NCBI GenBank assembly: GCA_029339195.1
Contig: JAPTJF010000004.1
Coordinates: forward strand, 310,001-374,000
Source: Micractinium sp. NFX-FRZ
Lineage: Eukaryota; Chlorophyta; Trebouxiophyceae; Chlorellales; Chlorellaceae
Length of the DNA: 64,000 nucleotides
Reading direction: 5' to 3'
Shown: one piece after another, positions 49,373 through 58,995 of the stretch
How positions within the stretch are numbered: the stretch's first letter is position 1
Layout: each line of letters begins with the position of its first letter
Notes under the pieces: model-generated
Told to the model about the DNA's origin: nothing
Database searches by the model: none
What the model saw: the letters and a program-made list of their open reading frames with translations, nothing else
Made by a program: the position numbers and the translations under genes

Positions 49373-50188
49373 GGGTGGCGGAGGAGGCGGCAGAGGAGAT
49401 GTGATGTAGATAGATCTGCAGGGCGCTTGGGCCAAGGAGGCGGCGTTGTGGGCATTGGACAGCGGGCGGCAGAAGCATTGGGTGTGATGTAGCGCTTGGC
49501 TAACGCCTGAATCGCCTGTGCTTCCCGCACCTGAGGTTGCCAGCAGCCTGGGCTTTGCTGCGGACACGTTTGGGGCGCGCTCTTGAAACCGGTGGGAGCG
49601 CAGCGGTATTGGAGGCGGCGAACGCTGCTCAACCCGCGTTAGATGGCAGCATAGTGTGCATTGCAACGCATGCGAGCATCCCGACAGCAAAGAGGAGCCA
49701 ACTTGTGGGGGCGCAGCGCTCGCAGCGTCAACGTCCCACCGCCCTCAGCATGCAGCATCTCTCGGTGCACAGTTTCCTCTCAAAGTTAAAGGAGCCAGCT
49801 GAGTCTCCACATGTTGAACGTAGCCACCTGAGTCTCATTGGTTGCTGCATGCAGTACCTGCAGTGCCCGCCCGCTGCTCGCAACGGCATCCCACTTCGCT
49901 TCACTTCACGTCGCCTGGCGCCCGCACCCGTAGATGCCCTCCCTCTGTGCTTGTGACATTGTTTCATTTCTGCTGCAAAATTAAGGAGCAGAAGTTGATG
50001 TGCTACGTGTGACCCTGGGGCCGGTACGCTGCGTAGGATGTGGCCTGCCCCCTGCCCGCCATGTTGGCGCCTCGCTGCAGAGCGCTGGGGCTGGTATCTC
50101 CTGCGCTGGCTCCCCCGCACTTGCAGCTCTCCCATTGCACGCTGCGCTTCGCCGGTTCTTTGTGCACTGCGTTTTGTCTGCAGCAGCA
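49373..50188. promoter_or_regulatory. Divergent region, ankyrin copy 3 / DUF4336 gene
   Basis: About 815 bases with both upstream regions. No gene is recognised. It contains the right-hand copy of the direct repeat at 49933-49978. Confidence 0.4.
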
Positions 50189-52656
50189 ATGGCAGCGCTA
50201 GCAGCAGCGGTGCGGGCCCCGCCAGGGCGCACCACACAACAAACGTTGTGGACTGCACCAGCGCCCCAAAACGTTCGCTGTGTTTTCTCTGTCCGATACA
50301 AAGCGCCATGCGCGGCGCAGCAGCAGCGGGAGGCGGTTGTAGGTACGCCGCTCGCAGCGCCGCCGCCGCTGCCGCTGCCACACACTGCAGCTCGCGGCTG
50401 TGTCCTGTTGTTCTTCTTCCTCCTCTTACTTCCACAACGCTACCTCGACCTGAACACCTCTTCAATCAAACATTCCGACCATATCTCTGCAGAGGCGCCT
50501 CCTCCTTCGACCCCGCCGCCCGCCGCAGACCCCGCCGCGGGCCGCCGCTACCTCTCGCTGCTGCCCCCCTTCTTCTCTCGGTACACTGAGCTCGAAGAAT
50601 ACACCCCCGGCCAGCTGTGGGGCCTGACCCAGCCCCTCAAACTGGACTTCCAATCCTTCGACATCAAGCTGCGCTGCACCGTGGCTCGCCTGCCCGACGG
50701 CTCCCTCCTGCTGGTGTCCCCCGTGGCGCCCACCCCCGAGTGCCTGGCACACCTGGCGGCGCTGGGCGGGCGCGTCGCGCACATCGTGCTGCCCAGCACC
50801 AGCCCAGAGCACTGGTGAGGCTGGCTTTTCTTGCTTCTCCTTTCTCTAAGGGCGGCTGAGTTTGTTGCCGCGTCTTTCTAAAAGCGGTGGCCCGCAAAGG
50901 CGCTGACACGTGGTGCTGCCCAGCCCCAGCCCCCGCCAGTGGTCCACAGCAGGCTGCGCGGGCCTCGACATGGGGGCACCTGCTGAATGGTGATGGGCTG
51001 CAGAGCTATGCCTGCTGGTGGGCCCACCTCGTGGTTCTCTTCCCAAGCGCCACTTGCCCGCAGCTTCCACCACCTTGCCCCACCCGCCTCCCACCTCACC
51101 CTCCCTCCAAGTCCTCCGCACCCGGGACCCTTTTTCGCTGCCTTCCCTTGGTGCCGCCACCTTACCACGCCTGTCATAAAATCTCCCACACCTGCTCTCC
51201 ACCACCCCACCCCCTGCCCACCAGGTTCTTTGGACCCAGCCTGTCCGCCGCCTTCCCCGACGCCACCGTGTGGGCAGTGCCGGGGGTGCTGGAGGGCAAA
51301 GGCCTGCCGATCCCCTTCTTCCAGCAAATCGTGTCCGGCATGCGCCCCCGCTGCAAAACGCTGGGTGGGTGTATGCTTGGTTGGTTGATTGTTTGTTTTG
51401 AGTGGGTGGGTGGAGAGGGTGAGGCATGTCGCACCCATGGCAGCTGCAAAGCGCTGGGGCGGATGAATGCGGCGAGGGTGGAGCAGGGGCAGGGTGGGGT
51501 GGGCACCTGCCCGGGCAGGGCCATGCATGTGGCACTGCACTCTGTGCTACTGTGTGTGTGCAGGCGTGCCAGTGCAGGGAGCAAAAGATGCCAGCGCTCC
51601 CCGGCGTGCCCGCCCCCTGCTGCATGCCCCCGCCGGGTACTGCCCACGCCGCTCCTGTGCTGTGCTGTGCTGCATGCCAAGCATGCCTGTGCTGTGTCGG
51701 CGCCTGCGTGAACCCATTGCTGTTGTTTGCGTCTGCCTCCCCGCACGTGGGCCCTGTGCAGGCGTGGCTCGCTGATGTGGCGGGCGCCTGCCGAAGCCCA
51801 ATCGTGCCTGCCTTGCCTGATCGCTGCCTCCCCCACCTGGGCCCTGTGCAGGCGTGGACCCGCTGCCAGCTGAGCTGGAGGGGCAGCTGGAGTGGGAGAT
51901 GCTCACCGCCCCCTTCTTCATTGAGGCAGCCGTGGTGCTGCCCCAGCACAAGGCGCTGCTGCTGGCCGACACAGGTGGGGGCAGCCACAGAGGGGTGAAG
52001 AGGGGGTGGGGTGAGCGGGGGCGGGTGTAAGGCCGCCATGACAGGCTCTTGGGCTATACAGCTTGATGCAACACCACACCACTCCATGTTGCAACATGTC
52101 CACTGGTGCGCCTACCCGCGTCTCCCCTACCCACGCTGGCAGGCTTCTGCATGTCCGCCGGCGAGTACGCCCACCTGGGCGCCGCCAACATCGAGGCAGC
52201 CAAGAAGGCAAGCAGGGTGGGGTGGGGTGCTTTGGGTGAAGGCAGCACGTCTAGCCGCGTATGCTTGGCGATCTGGTTGGCCCATTCCTTGGCTCCCCCT
52301 TTTCCCTGGCATCGCCCCCAAATTTGCCGCCTGGTGCTGCTGCCAGGAGCAGGCGGCTGCAGTGCCCGTCGTCCCCACCTCGCCCCTCCCACCCTCCCCC
52401 CCTTGCCCCACCGTCTGCCTGTTACCCCCCCACCTCTCACCTCCCTCCCTCCCTCTGCCCTCAGCAGGTGGGCGTGTGGGACCGGCTGGGACCCATCACC
52501 CGCGTCGTGTTTGACAAGTTCCCCGACAGCGGACGGCGCTGGGTGGAGGCGGTGCAGGCGCGCGACTTTGACGTCGTCATCCCCGCCCACGCCACCGCCC
52601 CCGTGCGGGACGGCAAGCGAGCGTTTGCCGAGTGCTTTGACTTTCTGTACCAGTAA
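50189..52656 (+). CDS. DUF4336 family protein, probably organelle-targeted
   Basis: DUF4336 proteins resemble metallo-beta-lactamase folds and occur in cyanobacteria, algae and plants; no reaction is established. Six exons (50189-50342, 50493-50814, 51225-51364, 51852-51974, 52143-52207, 52468-52656) give 330 residues. The first exon (MAALAAAVRAPPGRTTQQTL...) looks like a transit peptide. Domain blocks: ELEEYTPGQLWGLTQPLKLD, IKLRCTVARLPDGSLLLVSP, VAPTPECLAHLAALG, VAHIVLPSTSPEHWFFGPSL, FPDATVWAVPGVLEGKG and FFIEAAVVLPQHKALLLADT, then VWDRLGPITRVVFDKF, ARDFDVVIPAHATAPV and FAECFDFLYQ. Intron 1 (150 bases) has no stop, so its removal is a judgement. Intron 5 starts with GC (GCAAGC) or uses GT nine bases on. 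Introns 2 and 3 carry exon-edge copies. Confidence 0.85.
50783..50942 (+). repeat. Copy of the exon 2 end in DUF4336 gene intron 2
   Basis: The exon 2 end gtgctgcccagcaccagccc agagcactgg (to 50815) recurs at 50910-50942 as gtgctgcccagccccagccc ccgccagtgg. The offset is about 127 bases and the donor is lost in the copy. Confidence 0.85.
51736..51870 (+). repeat. Copy of the exon 4 acceptor edge in DUF4336 gene intron 3
   Basis: The acceptor gggccctgtgcag followed by gcgtgg occurs at 51761/51762 and again at the real junction 51851/51852, 90 bases apart. The upstream copy runs into a stop (gcgtggctcgctga), so its use would truncate the protein. A weaker match lies near 51563. Confidence 0.85.
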
Positions 52657-53423
52657 TATTACGAGGTGTTGTTAGACTCTGGGGTGAGCTGTAGCAAGTC
52701 CCAGTCAGATCAGATGGCGACGCCCCTGCCTGCCTTCTGACAGGCTGCCACGTGGCAGGCTGCCGCGTGGCGGCCACGTGGCACTCTTTTTGATGTCTTA
52801 CAGCAGCGCAGAGTGGCAAAGCCGTTTGAGTACTCACCCTGCTGCCAGCCAGCCCGCTGCTGTTACTGGCAGCCTTGCCCCCCGAATCCTCCTCTTGCTC
52901 TCACTTTTAATTTCTACCCAGCCGCACCCTCACCCCACCCTGCGCCTTCCATCACCAGCACTCGCTACTCACAGACCACCCTGTGCTGCCTTGCACTGCC
53001 TCGGCTTGCTCCTCTCATTGTCGCCTACACTGCCCTGGCATCTGAACATACCTGCTCCCTCCTCCAGCTTTTGCTCATTGCATGCACCCGCTGCCTCTGC
53101 CAGCAACACGGTTTGTTACATATCCTGGGCACACACGCCTGGACTGCCCGTAAAGCCACACGAATGAAGCGCTATTTCGGGTCAAGGGTCTGCAGAAGGG
53201 GAAACAGAGCTCAACAACAGACACAGAAACTAATTTATTTGTGAAGGGACCACGCCGGCCTGTGACCACGATATGGGGCAAGGTTGGCAGGGTGGAGGCA
53301 GAGCTTGGGCATTGTCAATACGGGATCAATTGTCAGTCCCAGGGGGCGAGACGGGCATTCGTGGATGCTAATCTGTGCCCACGTATCAGGGCGGTGATTG
53401 TACATTGGCCGGCCGAGCCCACT
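52657..53423. other. Convergent 3' region, DUF4336 gene / Gln-rich gene 1
   Basis: About 770 bases without a supported gene. A short cluster of ccacgtggca/gccgcgtggc repeats lies at 52745-52785. Minus-strand TGTAA at 53116-53120 suits the Gln-rich gene. Confidence 0.45.
53116..53120 (-). terminator. Putative TGTAA polyadenylation signal of Gln-rich gene 1
   Basis: Minus-strand TGTAA about 300 bases after the stop at 53424. Position-based. Confidence 0.35.
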
Positions 53424-54479
53424 TCAGGCGACGGCATAGCCGGCCAGCTGGTGCTGGGCAAACACTTGCTGGTGCTGGAAGGTGCAGGAGGGGGAGGGGG
53501 CCGGGTGCTGGGCATCGGCGTGCTGTGCTTGCTGCGCTGCCTGCTCCTGCGCCGCGGCCGCCTCGAGTTGCTGCTGCAGCTGCTGCAGCTTGTGCTGCAC
53601 GGCAGCGCCAATCAGCCGGTGCAGCTCCTGCTGCACCATATCTGCTGCTGAATGCATCTGCTGTGCCTGCTGCGGCTGCTGTGGCGGCTGCTGTGGCGGC
53701 TGCATCTGGTACTGCTGCTGCTGCGGCGGCGGTGGTGGCGGCTGCAGATGTGCCACCTCATGCTCTCCACCAGAGGCAGCCGCTCCGTCAGCGGGCACCC
53801 CTGCCAGTGCTGCACTGGCAGCAGGCGCGGCAGCGGCGACGGCGGCATGGGGCGCCGTCACCGCAGCGCCTGCGTGCTTCAGCGGGGCACGCTGCTGGGC
53901 CGCCCGCTGGGCCACCAGCAGAGCGTTCATGACCTCGATGTCAAGCTCAATGTCGGAGGGGTCCAGAGTGATGGCGATGGGGCGGAACTGCACGGGCGGC
54001 GGCAGGGGGCAAGCGGGAGGTGTGCGGTGAGCCAGCGAGACGGCGGGCGTTCGGGCGGGAGTGCACGGTACCAGGGCGGCGTGCAGGGGTGATGTGTGCT
54101 GTGAGCGCTGAGCTCGGGCTCAAGCCAGTATGTGGGTCAGGTTGGTCTGGGCAGCAGCAGCAGCAGCGGGTACAGCGCTGGGGCATGGGGTAACGTGGGG
54201 AGCGGGAGGCAGGGAGTCTGGCTCAAGGCGCCGGCTGAAGACAGCAAGCAAGGGGTGGGCTTGGTGCAGCCATGGCGACCTGAGGAAACTGGTGGGAGTG
54301 GCCAGGAGTTGCAGGCGCTGCCAGTGGCTTGGCACCTGAGCAGCACGGCCAGGCACTGGCAGGATACCGCAAGGGTGCCGCCTGCCCGCTCCCTCACCCC
54401 GCCCGCCCCTCACCTGGTATGGGTGCAGGAAGGTCTGGGTACGAACTTTCGCTTTCTTGATGGCGCGCTTGGGCGGCAT
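53424..54479 (-). CDS. Gln-rich protein of unknown function, paralogue 1
   Basis: I do not recognise the family. Two exons (54479-54414, 53987-53424) give 209 residues. Exon 1 encodes a basic start (MPPKRAIKKAKVRTQTFLHP YQ) that could bind nucleic acid or target the nucleus. Exon 2 begins FRPIAITLDPSDIELDIEVM and NALLVAQRAAQQRAPLKHAG, blocks identical or nearly so in paralogue 2. An Ala-rich then Pro/Gln-rich middle follows, with a short amphipathic helix (ADMVQQELHRLIGAAVQHKL QQLQQQL, likely coiled coil) and a conserved tail PSCTFQHQQVFAQHQLAGYA. The strong conservation of both ends against a variable Gln-rich middle supports a real protein. No signal peptide or membrane span. Confidence 0.72.
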
Positions 54480-56422
54480 GGTGGTGGGTGGGGGAGGATG
54501 GGCGGCAGGTGCTGACGCCAGCAGTGGTCACGAGGTCGAGGGTTATGGCGGGCCGCCTGTCGGGCCCAGGCCTGGGGGCAGGCTGCAGGGCAAGAGGCAG
54601 GCAGGCAGGCGTCCTTTCAGGCTGAGGGACTTGCAGGATGAGTGACATACATGAGTGAAGCGGCAAGCGTGTGCAGGGCTGGAGGGACCTGGTGCACGAG
54701 GGGCCGGAGCAGCCGCCCGCGGCGCGAACGCCTGCTTAGGGCAGCGATGGCCGCCTTTGCACAGCACGGTCTAGTGCATTTGGGGGAGTGCCCAAAGGCC
54801 GCCTCCCCAGTTCGCAGGCTTAGCGTCACCTGAGGCACCTGAGGGGAAACTCCTAATGCCCTCCCAGCGGCTCTGCCTCTTGTTGACACTCGCCTTGTGA
54901 AAGGTTTAGGTGCTGTTGAGGCCGGCAGCCGGTAACGTCGTCGAAGGCGAGCCTGTGGGGGTGTTCTGCTCCGGGCGAGGCGGTTGCGGGCGCAATGACA
55001 CTTGCAGAGGGTCAGATAATGGTGCTAGGAGCGACAGAAAGGGGATTGCCGTGTGGGGGAGGCGGTCGCACAGGGAGGTTTTGACGGGCGGTCCGGCGGC
55101 AGCCGGGCTGAGCTGTGCATGGGGGAGGGCTGCCGGATGAGGAGGGGAAGACGCCACTTCGGTTCAACGCCACCTCACGAATGTTCGATCACCGATGAAC
55201 GCAGATGAGAGCATTGGAGGGGCTGGCGCGGTGGTGCAGGGCATGTACAGCGCCCAGTCACCCCTGTCCTGCCGCCGTCCTGCGGTGCTGCAAGGCCAGT
55301 CAGGCTGCAGCTGCTGCATGCGGGCCCCCTGTGGTTCAAGTGTGAAATACGCACACAAAAATGAACCTCCTAACCGCTTGCTTGATTGCAATGCATTTTG
55401 CAGTGACATTCCTGCGGGGGCGGACGCTGCCCGCGTGCCGCCTGACGAGGCACGTTCGAGCTGCCCACATCTGCTCGATTTTGCCAAGCCGACGAGTGAC
55501 TAAGTACAAGGCTGACGTCATCTCACACTACATTAGTGCCAACAGCAGACCAGCACAGCAAAGCGCCCGCTCACCAGCAGCCGCAGCGGCAGCGGCAGCA
55601 GGAGCGTACGCTCCGAGGCGCCCTCAGGTCCCAGCGCGGCACGCCTGCCCGCACGCTGGGCGTGTGGACACCCCCCTGCTTCAACCCAGTGTGTTCTAGC
55701 CAGGGCAACCCACGCAAGGTTCGGTGAACATACATGCCGTGCCTGTGGTAACAGCCGCCATGGCATTCACTGGCTGACCGTGGGGGCGTGTGAGATTGAT
55801 GTGGCCCCAGCCGGCTCGCCTGCACCACCCGCCCCATGCCGCGGCCCCACGTGGCTGCAGGTTGAAGTTACAGGGGCGCACGGAGCGCGTCGGGTTGCGT
55901 TGTTGTTGCAGGGCAGGGGAATGAGGTCTCACTAGTGCGCGCTGGCTGGGCAGGCGGGCTTGTACCTGGTGCACACCAGAACTGTTTGTCAGGGCAGGAA
56001 GGAGGAGGCTGGAAGGTTGCTGTCAGAGGCGGGGTACTGTTCCTGGGTGGCGCCATCGGGAATGTGCAGGGCTGGGCAGGGATTGAAGACCCGACGAGAA
56101 GATGAGTGGTACAGGGGAGGGGCTGGGGCGCAATGGGCAGGCGAGCCAACTAAGTAGCAGCAAAGGGTGAAGCGGTGGGGTGCTTGGTCTGTGGCGCTTG
56201 GGGGCAGACGGCTTTGTGGAAGCAGTGCAGCCAAGGGCCGAAAGGGCTTGAGGCATTGTGGCTGGTGAGGCGGGGCGAGGGGGAAGGGTCCCGGCAGAGA
56301 GCCGCACTCGGTAGTTTTCAATGTGACATGCAGCCGGGGAGGGCATGCTGAGTGTGTGCCCAAGGGCAGCAACGAGCACTCAAGTGGCGGTGATTGTACA
56401 ACGGCTGGCATGTTCAGCCGGC
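54480..56422. other. Spacer between the two Gln-rich paralogues
   Basis: About 1.9 kb. I see no recognisable protein, tRNA or other RNA gene. It should hold the promoter of paralogue 1 and the 3' region of paralogue 2 (minus-strand TGTAA at 55868-55872). Confidence 0.4.
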
Positions 56423-56746
56423 TCAGGCGAGAGCGTAGCCCGTCAGCAGCTGCTGGGCATACACTTGCTGGTGCTGGAACGTGCAGGAGGGAGAGGGGTG
56501 CTGCGGCTCCTGCGCCGGCATCGCCGCCTGCTGTCCCTCCTGCTGCGCCCCCGCTACCAGCTGCTGCTGCAGCTGCTGCAGCTTCTGCTGCACGGCAGCG
56601 CCGATCAGCTGGGCCAGCTGCTGCTGCACCATGTCTGCTGCGTGCTGCTGAGGCTGCTGTGGAGCCGCCTGCACAAGGTACTGCTGCTGGGGCGGCGGCG
56701 CCGCCTGCTCCAGCATGTGATACCGCATGTGCTGCTGATACTCCTC

Positions 56747-56785
<39 letters not shown>

Positions 56786-57344
56786 CTGGTGCTCAGCAAA
56801 CTGCATGTCGCGCTCTGAATCATAGGCAGCGCCTGCATCATGTGGTGCGCCCGCGCCTGCCCCGCCGTACACAAAAGCGGCTGCGGCTGGGGCAGCGCCT
56901 GCGTGCTTCAGCGGGGCGCGCTGCAGGGCCGCCCGCTGTGCCACCAGCAGAGCATTCATCACCTCGATGTCGAGCTCAATGTCGGAAGGGTCCAGAGTGA
57001 TGGCGATGGGCCGGAACTGCAGGGAGGCGCGGCAGGCGGGCGGGTGGGGGCACAGGTGAGCGGCGGGGAGGCTGGCCGAGGGCAGTGTCTGCTGCCAGGG
57101 AGCAAGGGTTTGACGGACAGCCAGGGAAAACCTCGCTTGTTAAAGGATCCAGCCACGTGGGAGAGCAGGATTGAAGCTGCAGGAACCTCGAGTGGCCGGC
57201 ACGCGCCGCTCAGATACTGCCGGTGCCAGCAAGTGAATCTTCCAGGATGCCCGCTCCCCCACCCCGCCCGCCCCTCACCTGGTATGGGTGCAGGAAGGTC
57301 TGGGTGCGAACCTTTGCCTTCTTGATGGCGCGCTTGGGAGGCAT
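56423..57344 (-). CDS. Gln-rich protein of unknown function, paralogue 2
   Basis: Tandem paralogue of the gene at 53424-54479. Two exons (57344-57279, 57016-56423) give 219 residues. The first 22 residues coded by exon 1 are the same as in paralogue 1, as is the FRPIAITLDPSDIELDIEVM block. The middle differs: it has a longer Gln run with Glu and Tyr ([20 protein letters not shown]) and a Gly/Tyr/Asp stretch. The coiled-coil-like helix (ADMVQQQLAQLIGAAVQQKL) and the tail (PSCTFQHQQVYAQQLLTGYA) are conserved. Intron position and phase are the same. The 3' flanks are also alike (ggcggtgattgtaca), marking a segmental duplication. Function unknown. Confidence 0.72.
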
Positions 57345-58581
57345 GGTGGTGGGTTGGAGAGGATGGGCAACGAGAAGAGTGGAGTGGCGAGCCCTGGCGT
57401 CGACGCGGCGCCGCACAGGCGGTAAGCGAGGGTGCCGGCCTGTCGAGGGTGCGTCGCAGCAGCACTGTCCAACCTGCAGGGCGGTCGGTCAGGGCGCGGG
57501 CTATCAGGCACGCTCACTGAGGCTCAAAAGGGAGCGTAGCCCCTTGATACGGAGGGCTGACAAAAGGGGTGCCCCTGCCCCTCGCGACGCCGTGCCAGTC
57601 GCAAGTGCTACCTCTCTCCCAGGGAGCCGCCACGCTTCTCCGACCGCATGAAGATGATCATTGAGAGCCTCGGCGGCCGTCAGCAAGACCGGCGGGAGCC
57701 GGCCTAGGAGTCACAACGCACAGGCTCCTGCCGCCCCGGAGAGCCGCGCATACCTGGCACTCACCCGAGTGAAGTTGAAGTGCGTGGAGAGGCCGGCTGC
57801 GAGGTTGGCCTTTGGGAGGTGAGCCTTCGATTCCCTAAGCTCCCCTCAGTGTCGTTGCAGGGGCAAGGGGCTTGCAGTGGGCCTGCGCTGGCTGAGAGAG
57901 ATGGCGAGTGGGGAGCGGTTGCCCGGGAAGCCGCGGCTTGTCCAGTCCAGCTTGTCCAGCGGTGTGCCGTGATGCTGAGTGGCGCTGGTGCTGGATTTCC
58001 GCCTCACCAGAGTCTCAGCAGGCTTGCAATGTGCTGACGGTAACGTCCACAGGTCCCGGAAATGACGCGTTGGCTGAAACAGATACAGCCTGTACAGTGA
58101 TCATGGAAGGCGCCGCTGGCGGCAGCCGGCCACCACCCTGGGTACCTGCATCTCACATCTGCCCACCCCTGATCAAACCAGCCCAGCCTGACCAGCCCAC
58201 CCCATCTTCAGCTGACTGCATACTCTTCCCAATGTTCATGTAGCTGCGTCGCCAGGATGCCCCAGCAGAGGCATCCCCCCCTCTGGAGTTTGCTTTCAGG
58301 TTGCATCCCGTACACGCACTGCACTCTGCTGTACTTCCGGCAGTTGAATGGGGTGTGTGCGCTGGTGTTGCGCTCTATCTACTAAAGTACCCTTGCCCAT
58401 CAAGCAGCTAACTGCCAGGTTGAGCATGACGTGCCAGCACACCCTGCCGCCCCGTTGCGATTGCACGCCTCCCCTGCCTGCTTGCTTGCTGCCCACGCAC
58501 TGGTTACAACATGCATGGGTTGGCCCAGGCAAGCTGGACCGTCAGCAGAGAGGGCGGGGTGAGGAGGCGCAGCGGCGGGCA
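57345..58581. other. Spacer with a possible exon fragment
   Basis: About 1.24 kb between paralogue 2 and RRP6. At 57625-57705 (+) an acceptor-like tctctcccag precedes a protein-like frame (EPPRFSDRMKMIIESLGG) that stops at a TAG near 57705. I can find no upstream exon and cannot name it; it could be a stray exon or chance. The rest shows nothing. Minus-strand TGTAA at 58504-58508 suits RRP6. Confidence 0.3.
58504..58508 (-). terminator. Putative TGTAA polyadenylation signal of RRP6
   Basis: Minus-strand TGTAA about 75 bases after the RRP6 stop. Position-based. Confidence 0.35.
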
Positions 58582-58963
58582 TCAGTGAAAAGTGTGGCTC
58601 TTGTTCCCGCTGCGCACATGCACCGCGCTGCGCTTCCCTCCCTTCATCGCGTTCATTTCCGGCGCTGCATACGGGTTGAACTTGCCCTCGGGCACGCGCG
58701 GCGCATCCTCCGCACGCCCACGCCCGCCGCCGCGCCCCGCGCTGCCGCGCCCGCCGCGACCACCGCGCCCGCCGCGGCCCCCCCGCCGCCGGTCATCAGG
58801 CTCGTCCTTGGGGAGGGCGTGCGGGTTGACTATTCCCAGGTCAAACTTGTTTCTAGCGGCTCCATAGTCGACTGCCTTGCTGGGGGCTGCCTGGCCGGCG
58901 GATCCTGCTGACTGGGCCGGGGTGCCCTGTGTGACACCCTGCTTCGCCCGCTTGCCAGCAAGT

Positions 58964-58995
<32 letters not shown>

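Larger units (their letters stand above)
47978..49978. repeat. Imperfect direct repeat flanking ankyrin copy 3
   Basis: The sequence gatgccctccctctgcttgt gac ... ttgctgcaa at 47978-48022 recurs at 49933-49978 (gatgccctccctctgtgctt gtgac ... ctgctgcaa). The two copies bracket the ankyrin gene and about 850 bases of sequence in total. They differ at several positions. Confidence 0.7.
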
